Of a stretch of DNA of 64,000 nt, positions 1 through 8,484 are shown piece by piece; position 1 is the first letter of the stretch, and each line of letters begins with the position of its first letter. Under the pieces are notes generated by a model. That model did no database searches. It was not told the DNA's origin and saw only the letters and a program-made list of their open reading frames with translations. The translations under genes were made by a program, and so were the position numbers. The stretch comes from Nitrospirales bacterium (GTDB lineage: Bacteria > Nitrospirota > Nitrospiria > Nitrospirales > UBA8639). The stretch lies in the NCBI GenBank assembly GCA_022828225.1, contig JAJEJG010000020.1, positions 21,686 to 85,685 of the forward strand, written 5' to 3'.

Positions 1-433
1 GTTTCCCGAAATAAATGCCGCCCGTCAGTTCACGCACCACCAGCACGTCAATGCCCTCGATGACCTCGCGCTTGAGGGTCGAGGCATCGGCCAATTCAGA
101 ATACAGTTTGGCCGGCCGGAGATTCGCAAACAGCCCGAGTTGTTCCCGCAGTCCCAGCAACGCCCGTTCCGGCCGCCGCTCATAGTCGAGGCCTTCCCAT
201 TTCGGTCCGCCCACCGCCCCCAACAGGACCGCGTCACTCGTTTTGGCCAACTGAAGCGTGTCGTCCGGGAGCGGCCATCCCGTGTCGTCAATGGCCTGAC
301 CGCCGACCGGAGCGTGTACAAACTCAAACGCATGACCACCGCGTTTCCCGACCGCTTCCAACACCGCCACCGCCGCCGGCACGATCTCCGGACCGATGCC
401 GTCCCCTGCCAATACTGCGATCTTCTTGTTCAT
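1..433 (-). CDS. leuB: 3-isopropylmalate dehydrogenase, N-terminal part (runs off left edge)
   Basis: This enzyme oxidatively decarboxylates 3-isopropylmalate with NAD+ in cytosolic leucine synthesis. The visible ~144 residues start [17 protein letters not shown] and continue with [12 protein letters not shown] and an [11 protein letters not shown] segment, all typical of the LeuB N-terminal domain. The C-terminal half, with the catalytic and metal-binding residues, lies outside the window. The ATG at 431-433 gives the standard family start. It points the same way as leuA (2501-4048), but a DUF488/OB cluster and two repeats separate the two genes, so direct co-transcription with leuA is doubtful. 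Identification is from the recognisable family sequence. Confidence 0.93.
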   Translation of the reverse strand, partial: MNKKIAVLAGDGIGPEIVPAAVAVLEAVGKRGGHAFEFVHAPVGGQAIDDTGWPLPDDTLQLAKTSDAVLLGAVGGPKWEGLDYERRPERALLGLREQLGLFANLRPAKLYSELADASTLKREVIEGIDVLVVRELTGGIYFGK

Positions 434-440
434 ATTATCT

Positions 441-480
441 TCACCCTCACCCTGGCCCTCTCCAGTCAAGGAAGAGGGGA
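441..480. repeat. dispersed palindromic repeat (CCCTCACCC..GAGGGGA type)
   Basis: A short imperfect palindrome, CACCCTCACCCTGGCCCTCTCC followed by AAGGAAGAGGGGA in part, lies just upstream of leuB. The same unit recurs at 2434-2490, 10441-10493, 16046-16110, 24608-24650, 28074-28112 and 34066-34110. The rest of 434-684 shows no gene. Confidence 0.6.
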
Positions 481-684
481 ATATCTGCCGCCTTCTTGTG
501 ATTAGTCAACAGAAGTTGCTGCACAGGTTCGGATCAGAACCACTCTTTGCAGAAGCTACTGTATTGAACAGTGAAGAAGGCGGTGCGAAAAATGTTATCG
601 CCATCAATCGTTGAGATGGCCCCAACTTATCACTTTCTTTTGCGCCACAACTCCCCATTTATTGCCAAGGATACTTTGCTCCCC

Positions 685-1122
685 CTATCCGAGGTGCGCG
701 ATTTCGATATCGCCCCAGTGCTGCTTCAAGTACCCCGCGACGAGCCGCCGATGGCAGTAATGCGGCTTGTCCTCGCTGCACAGCAGGCAGGCATCAGCAA
801 TGATCTCCCTAGAGACAGTCTCCTCGATGCGACGCTGTCTCATGAGTTCCAGAAAACGTGTCTCGTAAGTAGCCCAATCGCTACGCCGTTTCTTGTAGTC
901 GTCCAGCATTTCCTTTGTGGGAGCCAGTTCGAGCGCATGAACATACTCCATACCGCAAATCTCCTGCAGAAACCAAGTGAGGTCGTCCTGCTTCGCGAAG
1001 CCTGCGAGTTGGGACACGTTGTTGAGCCTCACGTCCACGACTCGCCTGGCACCGGACTCACGCAAGAGATCGAAAAACCGACGGGCCGGTTTCTTCGTGA
1101 ACCCAATCGTAAAAACCTTCAT
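685..1122 (-). CDS. DUF488 family protein (second of two)
   Basis: A 145-residue protein of the DUF488 family, whose biochemical role is not established. It starts MKVFTIGFTKKPARRFFDLL, then has VVDVRLNN and, near the C-terminus, CLLCSEDKPHYCHRRLVAGYL. The C-x2-C-[SA]-E-x4-CHR pattern is the family hallmark and could bind metal or nucleic acid. Its ATG overlaps the stop of the upstream DUF488 gene by four bases (1119-1122), so the two are translationally coupled. The paired DUF488 genes and a dual-OB protein form a unit often seen in accessory regions; a nucleic-acid-related role is inference. Confidence 0.85.
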   Translation of the reverse strand: MKVFTIGFTKKPARRFFDLLRESGARRVVDVRLNNVSQLAGFAKQDDLTWFLQEICGMEYVHALELAPTKEMLDDYKKRRSDWATYETRFLELMRQRRIEETVSREIIADACLLCSEDKPHYCHRRLVAGYLKQHWGDIEIAHLG

Positions 1123-1724
1123 GACGTCTCCACTTCAACGTCTTGCCTGACATAGGAGATCTGTTCTTCCTGTTTAGCCAAGGCTTCCGCGAGCCGATCT
1201 TCCCTGGAGAGAAAAAGATCTTCCTGGTTAGGCGTATCGAGCAATCTCTCAAGTGTAGCCTCGTGCGGCTCCAAGCGTCCGTCGGGTAAAATATGCTCAA
1301 TCACTACCCCACGTGCTACCAGCACGCAAGCTACCAAAAGCGTACGGTGACAGTCCAAGGGTTCCTGCTCGGCGCACATCAAGGCGACACGATAATCTCT
1401 TGTGCTGCTGACGACGCGCTCAATGCCTCCGCGGAACAAGTCCGTTCTCGCCAGACGCGCATACCGTATGCGGCCATTCTCGTAGCACGAATAATCATCC
1501 GATCTCGCGCCAAGCTCGCGCCCGAGAAATATGTACTCGATTCCATACGTCTTCAGTATTTTTTCAAGCGACTCACGATTGAACTGAGGGTTATGTCGAC
1601 TGTAGGGGGCCGAACGCACGTCTGCCACAGCCGTGACCTCGTGTTTCCGCAGAAGCTTCAAAAAGACATCCAATGGATGATTGGAGTGTCCTATCGTCAA
1701 AACGATGCTCTTTTCGGAGATCAT
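1119..1724 (-). CDS. DUF488 family protein (first of two)
   Basis: A 201-residue DUF488 protein, starting MISEKSIVLTIGHSNHPLDVF. The TIGHSN start, DVRSAPYSR loop and ALMCAEQEPLDCHRTLLVA segment are the usual three conserved blocks. It differs from its partner by a charged C-terminal extension of about 50 residues (LFLSREDRLAEALAKQEEQ). It lies 20 bases downstream of the broken dual-OB gene and overlaps the following DUF488 gene by four bases, so all three were probably one operon. Function is unknown; the two paralogues may act as a heteromeric pair, which is inference. Confidence 0.87.
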   Translation of the reverse strand: MISEKSIVLTIGHSNHPLDVFLKLLRKHEVTAVADVRSAPYSRHNPQFNRESLEKILKTYGIEYIFLGRELGARSDDYSCYENGRIRYARLARTDLFRGGIERVVSSTRDYRVALMCAEQEPLDCHRTLLVACVLVARGVVIEHILPDGRLEPHEATLERLLDTPNQEDLFLSREDRLAEALAKQEEQISYVRQDVEVETS

Positions 1725-1744
1725 AACGCCTTTGCTTCTGCGGA

Positions 1745-2424
1745 CTAGCTAACCTGGATCACAGTGGCAATCAGTTTGTAGCAGGCTTCGTTGAACGGCT
1801 CTCCCAGACTGATGGTCAGGAAACTCTCACCGATTTCATATTCGCCATCCGGTTCTGAAAGATACTTGCTTTCATAAACGGGGTCGGTGATCCAGAGTGC
1901 GTAGTCTTGTCCTGCGTACGAAAACCTTCCCTGCACCCGCCGTTTCGGATTGCCGAACGCCTCGCCAGGCCTGAAGACGGACAATTGCACACGATCTACG
2001 TGAATCAGACGAAGCGAACTGTCCAAAGACTTCGCTCGTGCTAGTGGAACCTGATCGTTGAGGCCACGGTAGGTGTTGTTCCCGTCGATCCACAACGGCG
2101 CAATCGGATCGACGAGTTGTTGCAAGCTATCCCGGGAAAGAACGTCCATCTTGACCCAGTAGCAATCGGAATTAAGAAGCCAGTTTTCCTGCTGATGATT
2201 ATTGGGCCTGGGAAACAGTAAGGGTACATCGATGATGTCCAGCACTTCAGGCTCGCGACCATCCTCATACCGGCGTTCATCTTCCGAGACTTCTTCGCCT
2301 TCGCGATCGCTGACAGGTCGAATCCACTTTCCTAGCGGTTTCCATCCCACACTTTGCCCGCGATACAACGTCCGCTCCGCCTACGGGCGTTGGCGAGGCA
2401 GACGATGCGTTTGACGGTCTTCAT
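1745..2424 (-). pseudogene. dual-OB-domain protein, frameshifted near the N-terminus
   Basis: Two reading frames together make one protein. The first runs from the ATG at 2422-2424 (MKTVKRIVCLANARRRSGRC then IAGKV) and meets a TAG at 2332-2334. The second continues as GKWIRPVSDREGEEVSE, EVLDIIDVPLL and QQENWLLN to the stop at 1745. Members of this family that I know read straight from RCIAG to GWIRPVS, so a single base appears lost around 2340-2352, within GTGTGGGATGG. The rest of the frame is intact to the C-terminus. This is either a recent inactivation or a one-base assembly error. It sits first in the DUF488 cluster. A nucleic-acid-binding OB role is inferred from the domain name only. 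Confidence 0.75.
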
Positions 2425-2433
2425 GGCCTACTT

Positions 2434-2490
2434 TCACCCTCACCCCTGACCCTCTCCCGTCAAGGGAGAGGGGATTATTGAGGAGAGGGG
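2434..2490. repeat. dispersed palindromic repeat
   Basis: CACCCTCACCCCTGACCCTC followed by TCCCGTCAAGGGAGAGGGGA, then a second GAGGAGAGGGGA. It lies between the broken dual-OB gene and the leuA stop codon and belongs to the same family as 441-480. Confidence 0.65.
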
Positions 2491-2500
2491 ATTCTTTTGA

Positions 2501-4048
2501 TCAACAAAGCCTGATTTTATCGCCTTGGTTGGCGCGGCGCTCCAACTGCGACGCCAGTTTATTCAGGGCATTCAGATAGGCTTGGGCCGAAGCCACGATG
2601 ATATCGGTATTCGCCCCGTTCCCGGTGACGATTTCGCCGTCCTGTTCGACCCGCACCGACACTTCGCCTTGCGCGTCCGTTCCACCGGTAATGGCTTTGA
2701 CCACGTAGGCCAATAATTTGCTCTTGGTTTGGGTGATCCCGGCAATGGTTCGATACACCGCGTCGACCGGACCATCGCCGGTGCCCGTTTCCTTCATCAC
2801 TTGGCCATCCACCGCCAACTCCACGGTCGCCGTCGGCAACTGATTCGTCCCGCTTTGCGTATTCAGGGACTTTAACGAATACCGCTCAGGCACCTTGGTG
2901 ACGGCTTCGGACACGATCGATTCCAGATCTTCCTCGAACAATTCCTTTTTCTGGTCCGCGAGCCGTTTGAATCGCTCGAACGCCGCGTTCACTTCTTCGT
3001 CCGAAAGCGTATAGCCCAACTTCGCCAATTCCGCCCGAAAGGCGTGCCGACCGGACAGCTTCCCCATCACCAGCCGGCTTTGAGTCAGCCCGATGGAATC
3101 CGGCTGCATGATTTCATACGTGTTCTTATCCTTGAGCAACCCGTCCTGGTGAATCCCGGATGTATGCGCAAACGCGTTCGCCCCGACGATGGCTTTATTG
3201 GGTTGGACGACCATTCCCGTGATCTTGCTGACCAGCCGGCTGGTCTTGGAAATTTCTTCCGTGCGAATTTGCGTCCCGGCGTCATAAAAATCCTTGCGGG
3301 TCCGCAGCCCCATCACGATCTCTTCCATTGACGCATTGCCGGCCCGTTCGCCGATTCCGTTGATGGTACATTCCACTTGCCCGGCCCCGGCGTGGATGGC
3401 CGCCATGGAATTGGCCACGGCCAACCCCAGATCATTGTGGCAATGGACGGAGATCACCGCCCGATCGCAGTCACGCACCCGCGTCCTGAGCGTTCGGATA
3501 ATATCTTCAAATTCCTTGGGGGTCGTGTACCCCACGGTATCGGGAATATTCACCGTACCCGCACCCGCGTCCACGACCGCCTCCACGACTTCGCACAGGT
3601 AGGAGACGTCCGACCGCGTCGCGTCCATGGGAGAAAACTCAACGTCATCGACGTAGCTGCGCGCGTGCCGGACCATCTCGACCGCGCGCTGAAGCGCTTC
3701 CTCTCGCGTCATGCGGAATTGGTGTTTCAGGTGAATGTCCGACGTGGACAGGAAGGTATGAATGCGCGGTTTGGGCGCCCCTTTCAATGCCTTCCACGCC
3801 GAATCAATGTCCGCAGGCTTGGCTCGCGCCAGGCTACAGACAGTCGGGCCTTCCACCTCCTGCCCGATACGCTGCACCGCCTCGAAATCGCCGGGGGAAC
3901 TGAAGGCGAACCCGGCTTCAATAATATCGACGTTCAAGCGAGCCAGTTGTTTGGCGACCAGCACTTTTTCTTCCACGTTCATGCTGGCCCCCGGAGACTG
4001 TTCGCCGTCGCGCAAAGTGGTGTCGAAAATTCTGATGTGTCGCTTCAT
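2501..4048 (-). CDS. leuA: 2-isopropylmalate synthase
   Basis: This enzyme condenses acetyl-CoA with 2-oxoisovalerate, the first committed step of leucine synthesis. The 515-residue length is that of the long LeuA type. The start RIFDTTLRDGEQSPGASMN carries the catalytic HMGL-like DTTLRDGEQ motif. HCHNDLGLAVANS supplies the metal-binding histidines, and NGIGERAGN and HTSGIHQDG follow. The C-terminal ~130 residues form the LeuA allosteric (leucine-sensing) domain, so feedback inhibition is expected. It starts 282 bases after the pssA stop, with an intrinsic-terminator-like hairpin between (4174-4212), so it may have its own leader control. SD-like GAGGAG precedes the ATG. Confidence 0.97.
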   Translation of the reverse strand: MKRHIRIFDTTLRDGEQSPGASMNVEEKVLVAKQLARLNVDIIEAGFAFSSPGDFEAVQRIGQEVEGPTVCSLARAKPADIDSAWKALKGAPKPRIHTFLSTSDIHLKHQFRMTREEALQRAVEMVRHARSYVDDVEFSPMDATRSDVSYLCEVVEAVVDAGAGTVNIPDTVGYTTPKEFEDIIRTLRTRVRDCDRAVISVHCHNDLGLAVANSMAAIHAGAGQVECTINGIGERAGNASMEEIVMGLRTRKDFYDAGTQIRTEEISKTSRLVSKITGMVVQPNKAIVGANAFAHTSGIHQDGLLKDKNTYEIMQPDSIGLTQSRLVMGKLSGRHAFRAELAKLGYTLSDEEVNAAFERFKRLADQKKELFEEDLESIVSEAVTKVPERYSLKSLNTQSGTNQLPTATVELAVDGQVMKETGTGDGPVDAVYRTIAGITQTKSKLLAYVVKAITGGTDAQGEVSVRVEQDGEIVTGNGANTDIIVASAQAYLNALNKLASQLERRANQGDKIRLC

Positions 4049-4173
4049 TGCCCATGCTCCTCACTAAAGAATCACGGCCTTATGGCAAGGCCTTACCCAA
4101 ACGCTCATCTTGCCCTGCTTCCGGCCTTTCTCAATCATACCCCAATCGTTCACCCAAGCATAACCAGCCCCCC

Positions 4174-4212
4174 ATAATAAAAAAGCCTTCACCCCGAAGA
4201 GGTGAAGGCTTT
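4174..4212 (-). terminator. intrinsic terminator or leuA attenuator hairpin
   Basis: On the minus strand, AAAGCCTTCACC (4193-4182 complement) pairs perfectly over 12 bp with GGTGAAGGCTTT across a short TCTTCGG-type loop and is followed by a TTTTTTATTAT tract. It lies downstream of pssA and about 125 bases upstream of the leuA start. A segment just upstream (complement of 4221-4228, ACCCCGAA) can pair 8 bp with TTCGGGGT in the hairpin (4191-4198). That gives a possible antiterminator. Termination is well supported; regulation of leuA is inference. Confidence 0.75.
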
Positions 4213-4330
4213 CGACCTGTTTCGGGGTCATCAGGGGGTTACTGCTATTTTGAGCAGACTTGCCAGCGTCAGTGTCGCATCACCTAAAAGAAGGGGGGCT
4301 CTGCCTTTTCCTTGCCATTGATCCATGCGA

Positions 4331-5122
4331 TCAGTCCTTTGACTCCGACGACACGGGCGCCCGAACCGGCGTCTCCCGCGTCGTTGGTGCGGTGAGAACG
4401 GTCCAGCCCTTTTCCAACAAACCGGAACTCACGTATACCAAACAAATCACAAACAACATCAATTCAGGATAGGCCATGACGGACACCAGAATCAAGACGG
4501 CCCAGACCAAATACATGAAATGATTGTGGCCTGCAAACTTCAACTGTTTCACGCTACGGTATTTCACCGTGCTCACCATGAGGAACCCCATCAGCAGGCT
4601 CAAGGCGATAACCACCGAGGGAAGCACGCTTGCAGGCAGATGGCTGATGTGCACGTCGAAAATATAAAACGTCACGATAAACCCGGCGGCCGCCGGAATG
4701 GGCAACCCCGTAAAAAACCGACTTTCCGCACTGCTTGCCATGACGTTGAACCGCGCCAGGCGTAATGCGCCGCAGGCCACGTACGCAAACATGATCGCCG
4801 CACCCAACATGCCCGGGGACTTCAGCGCCCATGCATAAATCAAAAACCCGGGGGCGAGCCCGAATGAAATCAGATCCGACAGGGAATCGTATTCCACGCC
4901 AAACTCGCTCGTACTGTTGGTCAAACGGGCGGACGTGCCGTCCAGGACGTCGAAGACCATCGCAATCAGGATCGCAATCGCCGCCGCTTCCAAGCGACCA
5001 TGGTACACAAACACCATCGCGGCCAAACCGCTGAACAGATTGCCGGTGGTGAGGATGTTTGGGATCAGGTGGACGCCCCGCCGGCGAGCCCCTTCCTTAT
5101 TTTTGAATATCCGTCCCTTCAC
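4331..5122 (-). CDS. pssA: CDP-diacylglycerol-serine O-phosphatidyltransferase
   Basis: This integral membrane enzyme makes phosphatidylserine from CDP-diacylglycerol and L-serine. The 263-residue protein begins RRGVHLIPNILTTGNLFSG, a typical PssA N-terminus. It then has the CDP-alcohol phosphotransferase signature D-G-x2-A-R-x8-G-x3-D-x3-D as VLDGTSARL...EFGVEYDSLSD. Several hydrophobic spans follow, with GALRLARFN and GLPIPAAAG blocks. Its ATG overlaps the psd stop (ATGA, 5119-5122), so the substrate-making and decarboxylating enzymes are co-translated. The tail EKGWTVLTAPTTRETPVRAP is cytoplasmic-looking and not conserved. Confidence 0.95.
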   Translation of the reverse strand: MKGRIFKNKEGARRRGVHLIPNILTTGNLFSGLAAMVFVYHGRLEAAAIAILIAMVFDVLDGTSARLTNSTSEFGVEYDSLSDLISFGLAPGFLIYAWALKSPGMLGAAIMFAYVACGALRLARFNVMASSAESRFFTGLPIPAAAGFIVTFYIFDVHISHLPASVLPSVVIALSLLMGFLMVSTVKYRSVKQLKFAGHNHFMYLVWAVLILVSVMAYPELMLFVICLVYVSSGLLEKGWTVLTAPTTRETPVRAPVSSESKD

Positions 5123-5769
5123 GTGAACTCCGCGAGTATGGATTCTCCACCCTTCACTTGGTCTCCGACCCTGACGCGGACCCGGCTCTCGACGTCGAAA
5201 TACGTATCCATCCGGGATCCGAACCGGATCAGACCAAAGCGTTCACCGGGCACGGCGTCATCGCCCGGCTGTACCCAGCACACGATCCGCCTGGCCACGA
5301 GCCCCGCAACCTGGACACAGAGCACCTTGTTCTTCGACGGCGTTTCAATCATCAATGCATTCTGTTCATTATGCACCGTGGCATCCTGATTGCTGGCATC
5401 GAGAAACCGCCCCGGCTGGTAGGCCATGTCCATCACGGTGCCTGCGCACGGCATTCGATTGATGTGCACGTCGAAAATATTCAGAAAGATGCTGATCCGG
5501 ATACTTTGCTCTTTCAAATATCTCGGTTCAAATTCCTTCCGGATCGCGATCACTTTCCCATCCCCGGGTGCAAGGATTAAGTCGTCACCCCGCGGGGGCG
5601 TGCGCGGCGGGTTCCGAAAAAACCAGCCGGTAAAACACGCGAGGGCCCCAAAGGCCATGGCGGTTTTTCGCAAACCCAGCAACCTGGCCAGCAGAGCCGG
5701 CGTCGCCGCTCCCAGGACATAGGGGATCCCTTCCGGCGCAATAGGGAGATCTCTCGCACGATCGGTCAT
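5119..5769 (-). CDS. psd: phosphatidylserine decarboxylase, short form
   Basis: It converts phosphatidylserine to phosphatidylethanolamine. At 216 residues this is the short Psd type. FDVHINRMPCAGTV is the conserved histidine block, and LIRFGSRMD carries the FGS self-cleavage site that yields the alpha chain with its pyruvoyl group. The N-terminus has one hydrophobic segment (VLGAATPALLARLLGLRKTA onward), consistent with membrane association. It is directly followed by pssA with a 4-base overlap. ilvC ends 43 bases upstream, so the lipid pair probably shares the ilv transcript. Confidence 0.95.
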   Translation of the reverse strand: MTDRARDLPIAPEGIPYVLGAATPALLARLLGLRKTAMAFGALACFTGWFFRNPPRTPPRGDDLILAPGDGKVIAIRKEFEPRYLKEQSIRISIFLNIFDVHINRMPCAGTVMDMAYQPGRFLDASNQDATVHNEQNALMIETPSKNKVLCVQVAGLVARRIVCWVQPGDDAVPGERFGLIRFGSRMDTYFDVESRVRVRVGDQVKGGESILAEFT

Positions 5770-5812
5770 ACGAATCCATTTCCCGTAAGGAACAAGATCG
5801 TTGTTTCCTCCC

Positions 5813-6841
<1,029 letters not shown>

Positions 6842-7903
6842 CTACTTCTTTTCTTCAGGCATCAGAGGTTCTTTTTGTGCGAGCTTTTCTTGCACTTCCT
6901 GCACAGCCGCTTCAATTTTCACAAACCTTTCCGCTGACCCCGGATGGGTGCTCGAATAAATTGCAACCTCATTCGTCTGGCCCTGACTCTCCTGAGCCAT
7001 CTTGCGCCAAAGATTCGCAGCATTTGTGACATCATATCCGGCACGAGCGGCGTAATAAACTCCAAGATAGTCGGCTTCCAATTCAAAGTCTTTAGAGTAC
7101 ACCGACTGACCTGCCTGCATTCCAGCTCGCATTCCGGCTGCTTGTGTATTAACTCCAGCAGCGGCTGCTGCAACATCAAGCAACAATCCGGCAAAGCCGC
7201 CAATCATTTGATTTGCCATACTCCGAGTAACATGGCCGAGGATATTGTGAGCCATCTCATGGCCGATCACTAAAGCCAATTCATCATCATCAACAAAACG
7301 CATCATCCCGGTCGTCACAATGATTTGACTGCCGTCTGCAAATGCATTGATTGTGGAATCTTCCTCAATGCTGATCGGCATGTCGCAAACTTGAACCGCA
7401 TCGATTTCAAAAAACGAGCGAATTCCTTCCGGATCAATCAACTCAAATCTCGAATGAGGTTTACTCCCCAACGATTCAATTACATCTTCTTGACTTCCAA
7501 AATCTTTAGTCTCGTTAATGCTCAAAATCGTAGATCCTTCAACGACTCCAGCCTTCGCCATAGGACTTCCGGGAGTTACTTCAAAAATTGTCCACTGATC
7601 CCCATAAAGATTAAGGACCGTTTGACGATAGTCTTCAGCAAACATCTTAGGCGAAGTGAAATGAAATCCATAATAAGGAACACTATCCTCGCAAGACTCC
7701 TCATTCTCAGTAATGAGAGGAAACGATACCTGACCAAGTCTTTTATGTCGGTCTAGCAATCTCTCAATGTAAAGACGTTTCTGTTTTTCTTGTTCTTGTG
7801 CAACAAGTTTAGAGTCAACCTGGGGGACAGCAAGCTGCGTCCCACAGGCCGAAGTCATTAAAATTGAGAAAGCGATGGATAGCCCAACGAGAACTTTTCT
7901 CAT
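6842..7903 (-). CDS. M48-family lipoprotein metalloprotease with PDZ domain
   Basis: A 353-residue secreted, lipid-anchored zinc protease. The ATG at 7901-7903 gives a lipoprotein signal (MRKVLVGLSIAFSILMTSAC, Cys20). Residues ~105-150 look like a PDZ segment (EVTPGSPMAKAGVVEGSTI). LVIGHEMAHNILGH at ~213-225 holds the HExxH zinc site, with ELEADYLGVYYA as the third-ligand region. The frame is open further upstream, but that extension overlaps ilvN. The DNA is visibly more AT-rich than the flanking ilv genes (for example around 7440-7700), suggesting transfer into the operon. Substrate is unknown; envelope protein quality control is the usual role of relatives. Confidence 0.9.
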   Translation of the reverse strand: MRKVLVGLSIAFSILMTSACGTQLAVPQVDSKLVAQEQEKQKRLYIERLLDRHKRLGQVSFPLITENEESCEDSVPYYGFHFTSPKMFAEDYRQTVLNLYGDQWTIFEVTPGSPMAKAGVVEGSTILSINETKDFGSQEDVIESLGSKPHSRFELIDPEGIRSFFEIDAVQVCDMPISIEEDSTINAFADGSQIIVTTGMMRFVDDDELALVIGHEMAHNILGHVTRSMANQMIGGFAGLLLDVAAAAAGVNTQAAGMRAGMQAGQSVYSKDFELEADYLGVYYAARAGYDVTNAANLWRKMAQESQGQTNEVAIYSSTHPGSAERFVKIEAAVQEVQEKLAQKEPLMPEEKK

Positions 7904-7940
7904 TGCCAACACATTTTTTACTTTTTTGCCTTGAAAGGCC

Positions 7941-8462
7941 CTAGTTGGCTTTGGCAAGCGGACGCGACTGAGTCGCCACCGTGCGAACGGGTTCGCGTGC
8001 GATGGCAATCCGGCCGGTCCTGACGATTTCCTTGATGCCGAGGGGTTGGAGCAACTGGATAATGGCGTGAATCTTCTGCACGTCACCCGTGACTTCGATC
8101 GTATAGGACGTTGGAGAGGAATCAATCACGTTCGCTCGAAAGATATCGGCAATCCGCAAGGCCTCGGCCCGATCCTCCGACCGGGCGTGCACTTTAATCA
8201 AGGCGCTCTCACGGCTCACGGCGTCACTTTCATTGAGGTCCACCACCTTGATGACGTCGATGATTTTGTTCAATTGCTTGAGGATTTGCTCAATGATGCG
8301 CTCATCCCCGTTGGTGACCACGGTCATCATCGACACGCTCGGGTCGAGCGTGGGCGCCACCGATAAACTCTCGATATTGAAACCCCGCCCGCTGAACAGG
8401 CCCGCGACCCGTGACAAGGCCCCGGATTTATTTTCCAACGTCACCGAAATGATGTGTTCCAC
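7941..8462 (-). CDS. ilvN: acetolactate synthase small (regulatory) subunit
   Basis: The 173-residue regulatory subunit of acetohydroxyacid synthase, which confers valine feedback inhibition and boosts catalytic-subunit activity. HIISVTLENKSGALSRVAGL is the N-terminal ACT domain, followed by RGFNIESLSVAPT. The second half holds the IlvN C-terminal domain (RSEDRAEALRIADIFRANVI, EVTGDVQKIHAIIQLLQPLG, EIVRTGRIAIAR). The gene lies 22 bases downstream of ilvB, in the normal BN order. Its 3' side is occupied by the inserted protease instead of ilvC. Confidence 0.96.
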   Translation of the reverse strand: MEHIISVTLENKSGALSRVAGLFSGRGFNIESLSVAPTLDPSVSMMTVVTNGDERIIEQILKQLNKIIDVIKVVDLNESDAVSRESALIKVHARSEDRAEALRIADIFRANVIDSSPTSYTIEVTGDVQKIHAIIQLLQPLGIKEIVRTGRIAIAREPVRTVATQSRPLAKAN

Positions 8463-8484
8463 GAATGCTCTACCCTTTAGCCGT

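Noticed and set aside
571..1748. Plus-strand frames at 571-1155 and 1293-1748
   Set aside because: They are mirrors of the two DUF488 genes, which have clear family motifs on the minus strand.
3377..4177. Long plus-strand frame opposite leuA
   Set aside because: It is antisense to an intact, well-recognised enzyme gene and lacks any family resemblance; a by-product of GC-rich codon bias.
4064..4231. 55-codon minus-strand frame (MTPKQVESLHLFGVKAF...) across the leuA leader
   Set aside because: No ribosome site and it encodes through the terminator stem; more likely chance, though translation could affect the hairpin.
4206..4231. CTGATGA...GAAA resembling a hammerhead ribozyme core on the minus strand
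   Set aside because: The bases between do not form the required stem II, and no flanking stems I and III are visible.
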